A stretch of DNA of 50,200 nucleotides from Salinivirgaceae bacterium (GTDB lineage Bacteria > Bacteroidota > Bacteroidia > Bacteroidales > SZUA-534). Made by a program: the position numbers and the translations under genes. Below, piece after piece: positions 7,101-15,745 of this stretch. The notes under the pieces are model-generated. The model ran no database searches and was not told where the DNA came from. It worked only from the letters and a program-made list of their open reading frames with translations. The stretch spans positions 1 through 50,200 of the forward strand of contig JAEEPS010000016.1 of the NCBI GenBank assembly GCA_016284875.1. The letters are read 5' to 3'. Positions within the stretch are counted from its first letter, which is position 1. Each line of letters starts with the position of its first letter.

Positions 7101-9869
7101 CCTCTGTGCAATGTGGTTCTGTTGTCGTCCGATTATACAATGGGAGAGGTTGCAGATAACGGAAGTTGTCGTGCAGGTACCAGTGTTGACATATCGGCTT
7201 CGGCATATGAGGGCTATAGATTTGTAAGGTGGAGCGATGGCAACACTAATCGGTGGAGATACATCACCGTTGAATCCGACACCAATCTTGTGGCATACTT
7301 CGAGCCACTGCCGAAGTACGAAGTGAAGTTCGCCGTTGCCGACTCATGCAAGCAGAGGGGTAATGTGGTTTACACGGGCTCGCAAACTGTTAGTGAAGGC
7401 GATTATGTTGAGGTGCTAGCCATTGCAAACAAAGGTTACCGGTTTACAGGGTGGTATAATGCTGATGGCTCACTGTTCCGAGACTATCCGGAAATCGGGT
7501 TCTATGTCAAGCGTGACACAGCCTTGTTCGCATGCTTTGTGGCTGCCGAAATAACTGATTACGTATGTGTTCCATACTCGGGAACAATTGATGTTACCTT
7601 GAATATTGGCGACACAATCACCATCTATGATTCGGAAGGTAAGAGCAACTACCGCAATGGCAACCGGGGTTATCTGCAAATCAACGCGCCTAAAGGCTAC
7701 GCCATAAAAATAAGCGGAGTGTACGATACTGAAGGCTGCTGCGATTATCTGCGGATTTATCAGGGAGCGGACAGAAAGAAACTTGTCGATTGGAAAGGGT
7801 ATGGCATTGAAGAGCAATATGTCGGTGATTCTGTAGCAACCCTCTATTTCTATTCCGACGGAAGTTCAACTGATAGCGGAATTGAATTGACAGCGACAGC
7901 CGTGAAATTGGTTGATATTGATGATGTTCCGTTCAAGGTTGCATTAAACGCCAACGATACCGCGCTGGGCGAGGTTGTTGTCAACAATATTGTTGAGGTT
8001 GGCAGCAGTTATTTGTTCAATGTCTCGGTTGAAAACAAACGTCCTGGCCGCTTCAACTGTTGGAGTGACAATTATATTGGCGAAAAACGAGAGGTGAAAG
8101 TAACCAGCGACACCACTCTGACAGCCATTTTCAACAAACGGCAAGCCTACACAGTGACCATTCAGAGCAGCGACACCACTCTCGGCAAGGTTCAAGGCAG
8201 CCCGAGCGGTATTTATTATTATGGTGAATCGTTGGAAATTGGCGCAGTTTCACTGTCAAAGGAGTTCTGTTTTGTTAGATGGAGCGACGGAAGCAAAGAC
8301 TCATACCGCTATTATAGCCCCACGGGCGACATCACGCTTGTGGCCGAGTTCAAACGCAACAAGGCCTGCAAGGTCAACTTCCAGACGAACGATGCATCTT
8401 TGGGCTATATCAGCGTATCCGACACAGGAACGTACTATGAGGGTCAGACGCTTTACATCTGGCCAGAGTATAAATCTGAAGATGTTTTCTTTATTGAGTG
8501 GGAAAACGGCTCAACCAACGGAAATAAGCGTACGGTTACCTTATCAGGCGACACAACCTTCACAGCCAAATTTGAGGCTATGCCATACAAAGTTGATTTT
8601 CAGTCGAATGATACTACAATGGGATACGCAGAATATTTGATAGGCGAGAGAATCAACCAATACATTTACAGTGCAATCATATATCCGGATCCAAAACCTG
8701 GTTATGTATTTAAGAAATGGAGCGACGGTTGTATCACCCAATGGCGTACTGACTTCTACATTACAAGCGACACTGTGGTGGTGGCCTACTTCGAGCCAAT
8801 CAAGTACGATATCAACCTTGTTACCGACAATGGCGAAATCAGTATGAAAGGCTCTCAACTGATAGACAATATTGTTGTTGCAGACTTCAATGTTTATGCT
8901 GAAGATGGCTATTGCTTTGCCAATTGGAGCGATGGTATTACGATGAGATCTCGCACATTTGCAGTGAAAAGCGACACCGTAATCTCCGCACATTTTGTCA
9001 AGTTCCCTTACAATGTTACGGTCGATTGCGATTCCGATAAAGGTTCGGTAAGTTATTCTACAAGTTCATCGTCTTTGGATGATACTCGCATTGAATTGAC
9101 CGTTACAGAGAAGAATGGTTATGTATTCTCGCGCTGGAGCACTGGAAACAGTTCACGTCGTCCGACGGTTAATGTGAACAGCGACACAACCTTTACGGCT
9201 TACTTCGAAGAACTTGCGGTTAAGGTGATGCTCTATGTCAACGACGACGCAATGGGTACAGTGCGCAGTTATGTTACTTCGCATGGCGATAATCAGACAG
9301 AAATCGATTTCTGGGCCATACCGAATCCTAACTATCATTTTGTGGCTTGGAGCGACAACGAAAAGCACATCAGCCGTTATCAGACATTCCAGAAAGACAC
9401 AGCCATCACTGCGATTTTTGCACCTGACATGTTCAAAATCAGTGTTGCTGCCAACGATGCCTCAATGGGAAAAGTCTCGGCGGTGGATTCAGCTGCTTAT
9501 AAGACCAACATCAAACTCAACGCTACAGCCAACAGCGGCTACAAGTTTGTCAAATGGAGCGATGGCAACACCGACAACCCGCGCACCATTACTGTAACTG
9601 GCGAAATGAAGTTCACTGCAATATTTGAGAAAAATGAGACGACACCAGGAACAGCCATTGTTGAGTCGGCTGCAGATGCTGTCAGCATTTACGCTCACCA
9701 CAACACCATTGTGGTTGAAAATGCCAACAGCGAAATCCGAGTATTTGATGCAATGGGACGTCTTGTGGCAACAGCCAATAAAGCAGATGCGGAAATCAGA
9801 ATCAACAGCACCGGAATCTTTGTTGTCAAGGTTGGTGATGTTGTTAAACGAGTGATGTTGAACGATTAA
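4170..9869 (+). CDS. Giant secreted BspA-like LRR / InlB-B-repeat protein with T9SS sorting domain
   Basis: The protein has 1,899 residues. Residues 1-22 are a signal peptide ending FGVCAQ. Residues 23-205 form a beta-sandwich-like domain that reappears at the C-terminus of the lipoprotein at 47959. Residues about 210-830 are BspA/TpLRR-type leucine-rich repeats (LRR_5; units such as SLTIPNSIVTIGKNAFAYC). Residues about 840-1815 carry twelve InlB-B-like modules, each with a KWSDGNTDNPRTI-type core and a T-L-x-A-x-F end, interrupted near 1128-1245 by a CUB-like domain (GCCDYLRIYQG). The last 75 or so residues are a T9SS type A sorting domain (VFDAMGRLVATAN ... GIFVVKVG). It is probably displayed on the cell surface by T9SS and used in adhesion or matrix binding. 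That role is inferred from the family. Confidence 0.92.
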   Translation: MKKGKTLLMSALACMMSFGVCAQNTFNEWFADGRLSSPLKLVDEVNGETLSGSVAELLVPDDAAYDDGWAIQFCAVFYDNAGQVEDNKFSLTFDVYWEPTTNADTAHLFFLTGKMWYDEYGGWLHEDYQWSGDNTELLDVPGATSIPVYAPINVYKNNWQTVTIEGTIGDRGAEFIGVQINMCGDEDNAGTYYFRNINVRMGDKTNLNYYEVMPADIDAVNVGNISYMVISPSEVKALSFTDTAATSAVIPASVEIEGRTYSVTDLGGNLFKGISKLESITIPNSVVNINTSFGDLKNLTSVKIETDANVSKSNLYFTKDSVRYHVIGKESVEVAANMRTNVVIPESVAAGNTFAVVGIGEKAFYECHNLKSLTIPNSIVTIGKNAFAYCNNLESVTIGNSVTNIGESAFAECQNLKSLNISNSVKYIGSGAFTDCDKLESVSIPNSVKEIGTYAFEYCSGLKSVTIGDSVSYIGSSAFYGCWNLAKAEFSSIESLCGMNFSNQNSNPLNMAKHLYIGGKEVTELVIPDGVSTIEDYAFVGCGSLTSVSIPNTVTRIGESVFDYCNGLKAITIPGSVEYVGYDAFSYCDSLISVTIEGDVSISGAGLHFTKDSIVYGVLTRNNVELKYYGKSGEIVIPSSVTAGGTFEVTVIGSQAFSGCKGLESITIPSTITRIGDYAFYNCENLTSVIIPNTVTNIGYDAFAYCKKLKSVVLPDMLTTINSSLFQGCSSLGSIVIPNTVSEISSSAFNGCTNLKSVIIGSNVNSISRNAFADCDSLTTITIKRPTPPYDNSWYGSIFGSLDSVGYSKITLRVPQGSKNDYQHSAPWSNISNIVEYPIYKVTLLVDGGDARVSGDGLYEVTADAKAIVSTEPNTGYQFVKWSDGNTDNPRTINLKSDTTLTAIFIEKYVTVTLLVGNVKHGYIEGATKVREGSRESFYAIGVGEYVFDHWNIGGTKKDIGFRVTHDTTLIAYFKKAPLCNVVLLSSDYTMGEVADNGSCRAGTSVDISASAYEGYRFVRWSDGNTNRWRYITVESDTNLVAYFEPLPKYEVKFAVADSCKQRGNVVYTGSQTVSEGDYVEVLAIANKGYRFTGWYNADGSLFRDYPEIGFYVKRDTALFACFVAAEITDYVCVPYSGTIDVTLNIGDTITIYDSEGKSNYRNGNRGYLQINAPKGYAIKISGVYDTEGCCDYLRIYQGADRKKLVDWKGYGIEEQYVGDSVATLYFYSDGSSTDSGIELTATAVKLVDIDDVPFKVALNANDTALGEVVVNNIVEVGSSYLFNVSVENKRPGRFNCWSDNYIGEKREVKVTSDTTLTAIFNKRQAYTVTIQSSDTTLGKVQGSPSGIYYYGESLEIGAVSLSKEFCFVRWSDGSKDSYRYYSPTGDITLVAEFKRNKACKVNFQTNDASLGYISVSDTGTYYEGQTLYIWPEYKSEDVFFIEWENGSTNGNKRTVTLSGDTTFTAKFEAMPYKVDFQSNDTTMGYAEYLIGERINQYIYSAIIYPDPKPGYVFKKWSDGCITQWRTDFYITSDTVVVAYFEPIKYDINLVTDNGEISMKGSQLIDNIVVADFNVYAEDGYCFANWSDGITMRSRTFAVKSDTVISAHFVKFPYNVTVDCDSDKGSVSYSTSSSSLDDTRIELTVTEKNGYVFSRWSTGNSSRRPTVNVNSDTTFTAYFEELAVKVMLYVNDDAMGTVRSYVTSHGDNQTEIDFWAIPNPNYHFVAWSDNEKHISRYQTFQKDTAITAIFAPDMFKISVAANDASMGKVSAVDSAAYKTNIKLNATANSGYKFVKWSDGNTDNPRTITVTGEMKFTAIFEKNETTPGTAIVESAADAVSIYAHHNTIVVENANSEIRVFDAMGRLVATANKADAEIRINSTGIFVVKVGDVVKRVMLND

Positions 9870-9934
9870 TTGTCAATGCGGGTGAGTGGGGCAGGAGTCT
9901 GCTCCATTCACTCGATATGACAATCTGTAATAAT

Positions 9935-9980
9935 AATCCGCTGCGAATGAGTACCATCTTGTTCGCGGCGGATTTTTCTT
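9935..9980 (+). terminator. Terminator after the BspA-like gene
   Basis: 13-bp stem 9935-9947 / 9962-9974 (AATCCGCTGCGAA with its complement, one G-U pair), then TTTTTCTTT. A weaker hairpin (GAGTG ... CACTC) lies just before it at about 9883-9913. Confidence 0.8.
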
Positions 9981-10003
9981 TGGTGGCTGTGGAACAGATG
10001 GGA

Positions 10004-12445
10004 TTAGAACCGCAACTGCATCTTCGCTAAAATACCGAATGGCAGCACATCTTCGTGGTTGAGGTAGGTGAGACGCCAGATAGCATCAACACGGAAGAAC
10101 TTGAAAATGTTCTCGATGCCTACACCCGCTTCGGCGTATGGCTTGTGCAGCACATTGAGCGTGGATGGGAAAAACAGGTCGTCGCTGGTGCGATGCGCAA
10201 AATCGCCGACCAAAATTTTGCCAGTTGCCACCTCGCGCCATTTCAACTTTCGCATCAGTGGTATATGGTTAAGGAACAGGCCTTTAAAGTGATGCTCGAG
10301 CATAAGGGTGACATACTGGTCGCTCACAAATTCGTAGTAGTTCATCAGGTTGAAGGCATACTCGTCATAGGCGTAGGTCTGATTTCCCTCGTGCAGTTGC
10401 TGGAACGGGAACGGTGCCTTGCCGAACGTTTTTCCGGCATCGATAACATAGCGCAAATCGCCCAGCGGTTTCAGCGGCACAGTCTGCTCCACGCTCGCGT
10501 GAAGTTTGTAATACTCATATTTACTGTTCATTATGTGGGGTACGCCTACTGTCAGTCCGATGTTGAAAATGGGATAATTGGTGCCGAGGCTCATGCGCTC
10601 GAATTCACCCATAATGAATTTCTCGTTGTAGGCCAGTCTGAAGTTGACCGACATTTCGGTTGTCCGCAGGCTTGTCACATTAACGGTGTCGCCCAGTTGC
10701 TCATCGTACATTTGGAAAGGAACCGTTTCTGAAGCGTAAATCTGCTTGTGGCGAACCTTGAATTTGGTGGAGAAGCCTGCAAACCACTCATGGTCGTAGT
10801 AGCCGCCGCCCTCGTTCACAATGGTCAGTTTGTCGTTCTTTTCGCGCGCAAACAGCGATGATAGAATATTGTCGCTCAAAAACGCATTGTCGGTCAGACC
10901 AAGTTGCTCATTGTCATGAAAATAATAGATGTTAGCACATCGCCTGGGCATGGTGTTGAACATTTCAGTGACTCCCAAACCATATTTAAACCTTTGGTCG
11001 CGGGTGCCATATGCCAGGTGGCCGTAGAGCATGTGCCTGGTACTGAACTCGTTGCTGGTACGTAGACTGATTTTGAATCGGCTGCCCTCAATGGGGTTGT
11101 AACTGTAGAGAGTGTAGTAGGGGCCAATTTCAATATATTTGCAAACCCAATAGCCTGTTATAAAGGCATTTACAAGTTTGACAATATTGTTGAACATCGG
11201 CACTTCGCGCACCGAATCCACCATCACATAAATATCTTTCTCGCGCTGGCTCAACTCCTCGTGGCGCAGTGTGTTCCACTCATCGGTCGATTTATGCATT
11301 GCGTCGTCGAGCAGCACGGTTTCGGTCGGTGCCGATGCCGAGAAAGTCTTTTCGGGCAGGTCGGGGTGAATGTTTATGTTGCTGTACGATGTGGTCTTGC
11401 GCCCAAAAAATCCATAATCTTTTTGCGTGACCGAGAAATCGACAAACAATTCCTGTTTCTTCGGAAACCACACAGAATCATCGACATACGTGTACGACTG
11501 CTCTGCTACAAAATCCGACACGAAGTTGATATTCACACCCTCGGAAATGCGGATTTTGTAACTCTCGATGGCGAAAGTGGTGTCGTGCACCCAGAAATAT
11601 CCGGTGAACGTGGGCTCTTGCTTGCGTTTCGGCTTGAACGAAATCTGATAGCACCAGTGATTATCGCGGAACGTGCTGTCAATCAGGTAATATTTGTAGT
11701 ACACGCGGCCGATGTTTGCAATCGGGCTTACAAAATCGTGGCCCAGAATCGGCACAAAATTGTCGTAGATATTGAAATCCAAGTACATCTTGCCCGTAAA
11801 CTCCGACACCATATCGTCCTCCGTGCCCGAAATGCGGCTGGCCTTTATCACCTCTTTCTCCCGTTTGGGGTTCTTTCGGTAGTAATAATCTGATAATGTT
11901 TCGGTTATGAATACCGGCAGAAATGTTTTTCCTGTAATAGCCGATGTGTCGATATAATCGAAAATGAATTGGAACTTCTTGAAAATCTTCTGGTTTTTGT
12001 ATTCTTCAGAGATGTTGTTAATGTCGAGTTCCATCTTGTTGTAAACCTCGTAAGTGTAGAGTTCCTGGCGCATCGGATTGTTGTGCGGTTTGTTCTCGTT
12101 AATCTCGCGCAGAATGCGGAAAGCGGGGTTCTCGCCAGGGTGCACCACAATCTCCTCCATCACAATATTGTCGGGTTCGAGCCGCACAGCCAACTCCTGA
12201 TAGGCTCCGTTTTTGATGGCCGTCTTAAATGGCTTGTAGCCCATGCACGACACCATCAGTGTATCGACTTTGAGGCGCGTTTCGAGAAAAAAGTTGCCGT
12301 CCACATCGGTAATGGTGCCAAGTTGTGTGCCTGGCGCCGCCACGTTCACAAACGGCATCGGCTCATCAGTTTCGGCATCGACCACCGAGCCGCGAATACG
12401 CGTAACCTGCGCGCTCATTTGCACGGCAATCAGCAGCAAAAACAA
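10004..12445 (-). CDS. DUF5686 outer-membrane protein with carboxypeptidase-regulatory-like domain
   Basis: About 813 residues. After the secretion signal (ending VQMSAQ) comes a CarboxypepD_reg-like beta-sandwich (IRGSVVDAETDEPMPFVNV ... LGTITDVDGNFFL), about residues 15-100. The long DUF5686 region follows and ends in a predicted outer-membrane barrel with a terminal aromatic strand (ILAKMQLRF). The family is common in Bacteroidota and its function is not established. The start is odd. The only standard candidate here is TTG at 12445, but the codons just upstream, open to the stop at 12500-12502, still read as a signal-peptide n-region (KTTKLKLNILLF) without any ATG. The true start may be a rare codon or a mutated ATG. 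It probably lies in an operon behind lptB. Confidence 0.82.
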   Translation of the reverse strand: MFLLLIAVQMSAQVTRIRGSVVDAETDEPMPFVNVAAPGTQLGTITDVDGNFFLETRLKVDTLMVSCMGYKPFKTAIKNGAYQELAVRLEPDNIVMEEIVVHPGENPAFRILREINENKPHNNPMRQELYTYEVYNKMELDINNISEEYKNQKIFKKFQFIFDYIDTSAITGKTFLPVFITETLSDYYYRKNPKREKEVIKASRISGTEDDMVSEFTGKMYLDFNIYDNFVPILGHDFVSPIANIGRVYYKYYLIDSTFRDNHWCYQISFKPKRKQEPTFTGYFWVHDTTFAIESYKIRISEGVNINFVSDFVAEQSYTYVDDSVWFPKKQELFVDFSVTQKDYGFFGRKTTSYSNINIHPDLPEKTFSASAPTETVLLDDAMHKSTDEWNTLRHEELSQREKDIYVMVDSVREVPMFNNIVKLVNAFITGYWVCKYIEIGPYYTLYSYNPIEGSRFKISLRTSNEFSTRHMLYGHLAYGTRDQRFKYGLGVTEMFNTMPRRCANIYYFHDNEQLGLTDNAFLSDNILSSLFAREKNDKLTIVNEGGGYYDHEWFAGFSTKFKVRHKQIYASETVPFQMYDEQLGDTVNVTSLRTTEMSVNFRLAYNEKFIMGEFERMSLGTNYPIFNIGLTVGVPHIMNSKYEYYKLHASVEQTVPLKPLGDLRYVIDAGKTFGKAPFPFQQLHEGNQTYAYDEYAFNLMNYYEFVSDQYVTLMLEHHFKGLFLNHIPLMRKLKWREVATGKILVGDFAHRTSDDLFFPSTLNVLHKPYAEAGVGIENIFKFFRVDAIWRLTYLNHEDVLPFGILAKMQLRF

Positions 12446-12632
12446 TAATATGTTAAGTTTCAGTTTCGTGGTTTTACTTTTTGGACTACAGACAACGGAC
12501 TACAGACATAAGAAAGGCATAAGTAATTACGAGTTATGAATTACGAATTACGAGCCGAGTCAAAAAAACTCTTTACACTTTACACCATACTCTTTATACC
12601 TTACCCTTTACTCTATCTTCAATAGTTGCGTT
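12446..12632. repeat. Intergenic stretch of degenerate short repeats between lptB and the DUF5686 gene
   Basis: Two copies of GGACTACAGAC-like sequence (near 12483 and 12497), an ATTACGA-type run at about 12523-12552, and a pyrimidine-rich run of CTTTACAC / CTTTATACC units at about 12570-12615. No gene or clear promoter is seen. Such oligomer runs can arise by slippage. Confidence 0.45.
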
Positions 12633-13358
12633 CTATTCTCTCAATACAAAATTCTGTCCCAGATAAACTCGCCGAACTTCTTCATCATCAGCCAGTTCGC
12701 GGGCCGAGCCTTCCTTCATGATGCGGCCGTCGTAGAGCAGATAGGTGCGGTCGGTGATGCAGAGCGTTTCTTGAACGTTGTGGTCGGTGATGATGACGCC
12801 AATGCCGCGCTCTTTCAACTGACGCACAATGCGTTGGATGTCTTCAACGGCAATCGGGTCAACGCCGGCAAAAGGCTCATCAAGCAGAATGAACGACGGG
12901 TCGATGGCCAGGGCGCGGGCAATCTCGGTACGCCGACGTTCGCCGCCCGACAACTGAATGCCAAGGCTCTTGCGGATGTGGTGCAGGCTGAATTCTGTCA
13001 GCAGCGACTCGAGTTTCTCCTTCTGCTGCTCTTTGGTCAGGTCGGTCATCTCAAGAATCGACATTATGTTGTCCTCAACGCTCAATTTGCGGAACACCGA
13101 CGCCTCTTGCGCCAGATAGCCGATGCCCAGTTTTGCACGCTTGTAGATGGGCTCCTTCGTCACGTTCAGGTCGTCGAGGTAGATGTTGCCTCCGTTGGGC
13201 GTAATCAGCACCACAATCATATAGAACGATGTGGTCTTGCCGGCGCCGTTCGGTCCCAGAAGCCCCACAATCTCGCCCTTTTCAGCCTGAAACGACACGT
13301 CTTTCACCACCGTACGGCTGCCGTAGCGTTTCACTAAATGTTCAGCAATAAGTTTCAT
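12633..13358 (-). CDS. lptB: LPS export ABC transporter ATP-binding protein LptB
   Basis: 241 residues from ATG 13358-13356 ([13 protein letters not shown]). Upstream in-frame codons to 13466 overlap the promoter and are rejected as coding. ABC ATPase motifs: Walker [10 protein letters not shown] at residues 35-43, signature LSGGERRR at 136-143, Walker B FILLDEPF at 156-163, and the LptB-like switch region DPIAVEDI ... [10 protein letters not shown]. LptB drives extraction of lipopolysaccharide from the inner membrane with LptFG and LptC; those genes are not in this window. Residue 51 region reads MIVVLITP where MIVGLI is usual, a mild deviation. Promoter at 13380-13409; the DUF5686 gene lies downstream on the same strand. 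Confidence 0.94.
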   Translation of the reverse strand: MKLIAEHLVKRYGSRTVVKDVSFQAEKGEIVGLLGPNGAGKTTSFYMIVVLITPNGGNIYLDDLNVTKEPIYKRAKLGIGYLAQEASVFRKLSVEDNIMSILEMTDLTKEQQKEKLESLLTEFSLHHIRKSLGIQLSGGERRRTEIARALAIDPSFILLDEPFAGVDPIAVEDIQRIVRQLKERGIGVIITDHNVQETLCITDRTYLLYDGRIMKEGSARELADDEEVRRVYLGQNFVLRE

Positions 13359-13379
13359 TTTCGGAATTAAACTATTGTG

Positions 13380-13409
13380 CAAAAATAGTAACATTGTAGT
13401 CAAAACAAA
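13380..13409 (-). promoter_or_regulatory. Putative lptB promoter
   Basis: Minus strand TTTG (13409-13406), an 18-base spacer, then TATTTTTG (13387-13380), close to the Bacteroidota TTTG-N19-TAnnTTTG layout, 21 bases before the lptB ATG. Confidence 0.6.
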
Positions 13410-13416
13410 AACGATT

Positions 13417-13644
13417 ATGACACCTCTAACTACTCCCGACCGCCACGAACTCGTTGAACTTGCCAATACCCGTATGCCTTTTGGCCGGTACGAAGGCCGT
13501 CTGCTTGTGGAACTGCCTGAACCTTACTTGGCTTGGTACGCGCAAAGAGGCTTCCCTCCAGGAAAAATTGGCGCGCAGTTGCAACTGATGTACGAAATTA
13601 AAGCCAACGGACTAGAAAATCTCATCAGACCGTTGGTGAAATGA
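13417..13644 (+). CDS. DUF3820 family small protein
   Basis: 75 residues from ATG 13417; a frame open from 13375 adds 14 unlikely codons lying in the divergent promoter region. The sequence [22 protein letters not shown] followed by a GFPPGKIG segment is the core of the DUF3820 (QSregVF_b-like) family, a roughly 70-residue cytoplasmic protein of unknown biochemical role. Divergent from lptB with a 58-base gap. Confidence 0.85.
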   Translation: MTPLTTPDRHELVELANTRMPFGRYEGRLLVELPEPYLAWYAQRGFPPGKIGAQLQLMYEIKANGLENLIRPLVK

Positions 13645-13697
13645 AAAATTTTATATTTTAGGGTGTTAAAATTTTTAATTTCTAATACACTAATACT

Positions 13698-14306
13698 ATG
13701 ATTAAATGTGCAAAAGAGATGCGCGCCACAGCGGCTGCCGCTCTCAAAGGTAAATGGGGAAGCGCTGTGCTTACCTTATTCGTTCTTCTTATTGTTTCAT
13801 GTGTTGCAAGCGCAATTCTTGCAATCATTCCGTTTTTGAATATTATTGCGTCTTTGGCGACTATGATTCTAGCGGTGGGTTTTGAGGTTGCTTTTTTGAC
13901 TATGTTGCGTACTGGCGAGAAAATGCAGGTTGGCTGCATCTTCGATTTCTTTAAGGAAACGCGTCTTTGGGCAACAATTCTTTTGATGCTTTTGTACACA
14001 TTCTTGTGGTCCTTGCTGCTCGTTGTACCGGGAATTATCAAAGGTTTCTCATACGCTATGACACCTTTCATTCTGAAGGATAATCCGAACATGAAAAACA
14101 ACGAAGCCATTGAATTGAGTATGGCAATGATGGACGGTCACAAATGGGATTTGTTCTGCCTTGAGTTGTCGTTCATTGGTTGGGCATTCTTGTGCGTACT
14201 CTCTTTGGGTATTGGCTATTTGTGGTTAATACCTTACATGTATGCTTCGTACGCTGCTTTCTATGAGGATGTGAAGAACGAATATGCAAGCCGTTCTAAT
14301 GCATAA
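13698..14306 (+). CDS. DUF975 family integral membrane protein
   Basis: 202 residues with about four to five hydrophobic helices (for example AVLTLFVLLIVSCVASAILAI near residue 25 and ILLMLLYTFLWSLLLVVPGII near 95) and the family element VVPGIIKGFSYAMTPFILKDNP. The N-terminal amphipathic segment with KGKWG is also typical of DUF975. Inner-membrane protein of unknown role. It starts 53 bases after the DUF3820 gene, on the same strand, with its own terminator. Confidence 0.85.
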   Translation: MIKCAKEMRATAAAALKGKWGSAVLTLFVLLIVSCVASAILAIIPFLNIIASLATMILAVGFEVAFLTMLRTGEKMQVGCIFDFFKETRLWATILLMLLYTFLWSLLLVVPGIIKGFSYAMTPFILKDNPNMKNNEAIELSMAMMDGHKWDLFCLELSFIGWAFLCVLSLGIGYLWLIPYMYASYAAFYEDVKNEYASRSNA

Positions 14307-14328
14307 TAATTGAAAATGTTTTTAATAG

Positions 14329-14357
14329 AGCCGTGCCGATTGGTGCGGCTTTTTTTT
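14329..14357 (+). terminator. Terminator after the DUF975 gene
   Basis: Stem AGCCGTGCC / GGTGCGGCT (with G-U pairs) around GATT, followed by T7. Confidence 0.85.
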
Positions 14358-14366
14358 GTCTTGTAA

Positions 14367-15707
14367 CTAAAATAGATACCCCATCTTCACATACACGTTC
14401 GACTTCTTATCCGAATCGTTCGCACTGAATGGCGTTGCCCAATCGACAGAGAGGATAAAATTCTCATTCATAGCCACTTTCAGGCCAACACCACCCGACA
14501 GGTGCGGGCGATAAACGTTACTGCTGAAATCGAAATAATCATCGGCTTTTTCGCCTGTTGAAGCCACTGCAATCCGCACCTGCTGCTCATCAATATCGGC
14601 AGGCTGAAGCACCATTCCCGCATCGACAAACGGATTTGTGGCCACATAAAAATGGTGCGAACCAATGTCGAATTTGGCAATACGGAGCCTTAACTCGATG
14701 TTAGCCAGCGCGAAGCCATCAGAAATGATGCGGTTGCGGGTGATGCCGCGCAACGAACTTGAACCGCCCAGGCTCTCATAGTATGCGCGCTTGAGATTCA
14801 GCACGTTATGGTAACTGGCCATGTAAAAAGGTGTTTGCCCCGCCATAGTAAGTTGAACTGTAAGGCGGTAGGCCAGCACGGCCACTGGTGTGCCCAAGGC
14901 CATGTAGTGACGGAAATCGGCATTCAGTTTCAGGCTGTTGAAACGTTTTAGGTCGCCGAAAGCAGCCGTGTAGGTGACAAAAGCGTCGGCCCAAATACCC
15001 GACGACGGAGCGGCTGTCTGGTTTCGGCTGTCGAAACTGACACCTCCGTGAATGTAAGGGAAGGCGCCCGTTTTAGTCTCACAACTATCGATAAGCCCCC
15101 ATTGCAGATATTTATCGAAAAGGCAGTCGGTATCAGGCAGTTTCTTGTCATCGGACTGCCCGCGGTTAAGTTTGTCGATATTGACTGAACCAGCATTAAA
15201 AACAAGCACTCCCGCGCCTGCGTTCCATTTGAATTTATCGCTGATAACTCCTTGCAAATCAGTGGTTGTGCGAAATAAATCGTGATAATATTTATAGAAG
15301 GCACGCGAACGGTAAATGCTGCTGCCGTCATCGGTCCAGTCGGAATTCACAACCGCCTGATGACCGTTGAATCCTGAAAAATCGTACATCTCTTCAGGCA
15401 TATATGATATGTCAGCCGAAACATGCAGACCTGGCACAAGTGCTCGGGAATCAAAATTCAGTCTGAAAAGTCCGCTCTTTTTGGTTGTTCGGTTCGCCTC
15501 AAGATAGATAGAGTGCAGATATTCAGGATAGGTGGAGCCATCGCCATAATAATAAATGTTGGTGAGAGCGCCGTATTGAAAGCCTAAATCAGCATCGTAG
15601 GCAACCGATGGCAGAAGGCCGAAAGTCCAGCCTGTTTTTGATTCGCTCTGCGCACCTGCCGAAACAGCGGACATGATAATTATTACAATGATTATCAAGC
15701 GTTTCAT
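14367..15707 (-). CDS. Omp85-superfamily outer-membrane beta-barrel (BamA/TamA-like barrel without POTRA domains)
   Basis: 446 residues. A signal peptide (to SAVSAGAQ) leads directly into amphipathic beta-strands with no POTRA repeats. The segment GGSSSLRGITRNR matches the Omp85 L6 loop (V/I/L)RG(F/Y)-type motif, and the chain ends with an aromatic residue (VKMGYLF), as barrels do. Similar D15/surface-antigen-like proteins are usually annotated as BamA/TamA family. Their substrate is unknown. The gene lies 38 bases downstream of the DUF819 gene and is probably co-transcribed with it. Confidence 0.8.
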   Translation of the reverse strand: MKRLIIIVIIIMSAVSAGAQSESKTGWTFGLLPSVAYDADLGFQYGALTNIYYYGDGSTYPEYLHSIYLEANRTTKKSGLFRLNFDSRALVPGLHVSADISYMPEEMYDFSGFNGHQAVVNSDWTDDGSSIYRSRAFYKYYHDLFRTTTDLQGVISDKFKWNAGAGVLVFNAGSVNIDKLNRGQSDDKKLPDTDCLFDKYLQWGLIDSCETKTGAFPYIHGGVSFDSRNQTAAPSSGIWADAFVTYTAAFGDLKRFNSLKLNADFRHYMALGTPVAVLAYRLTVQLTMAGQTPFYMASYHNVLNLKRAYYESLGGSSSLRGITRNRIISDGFALANIELRLRIAKFDIGSHHFYVATNPFVDAGMVLQPADIDEQQVRIAVASTGEKADDYFDFSSNVYRPHLSGGVGLKVAMNENFILSVDWATPFSANDSDKKSNVYVKMGYLF

Positions 15708-15745
15708 ATTGATAAATTCAATTCTTCAGTTATACAGTCCATCAG

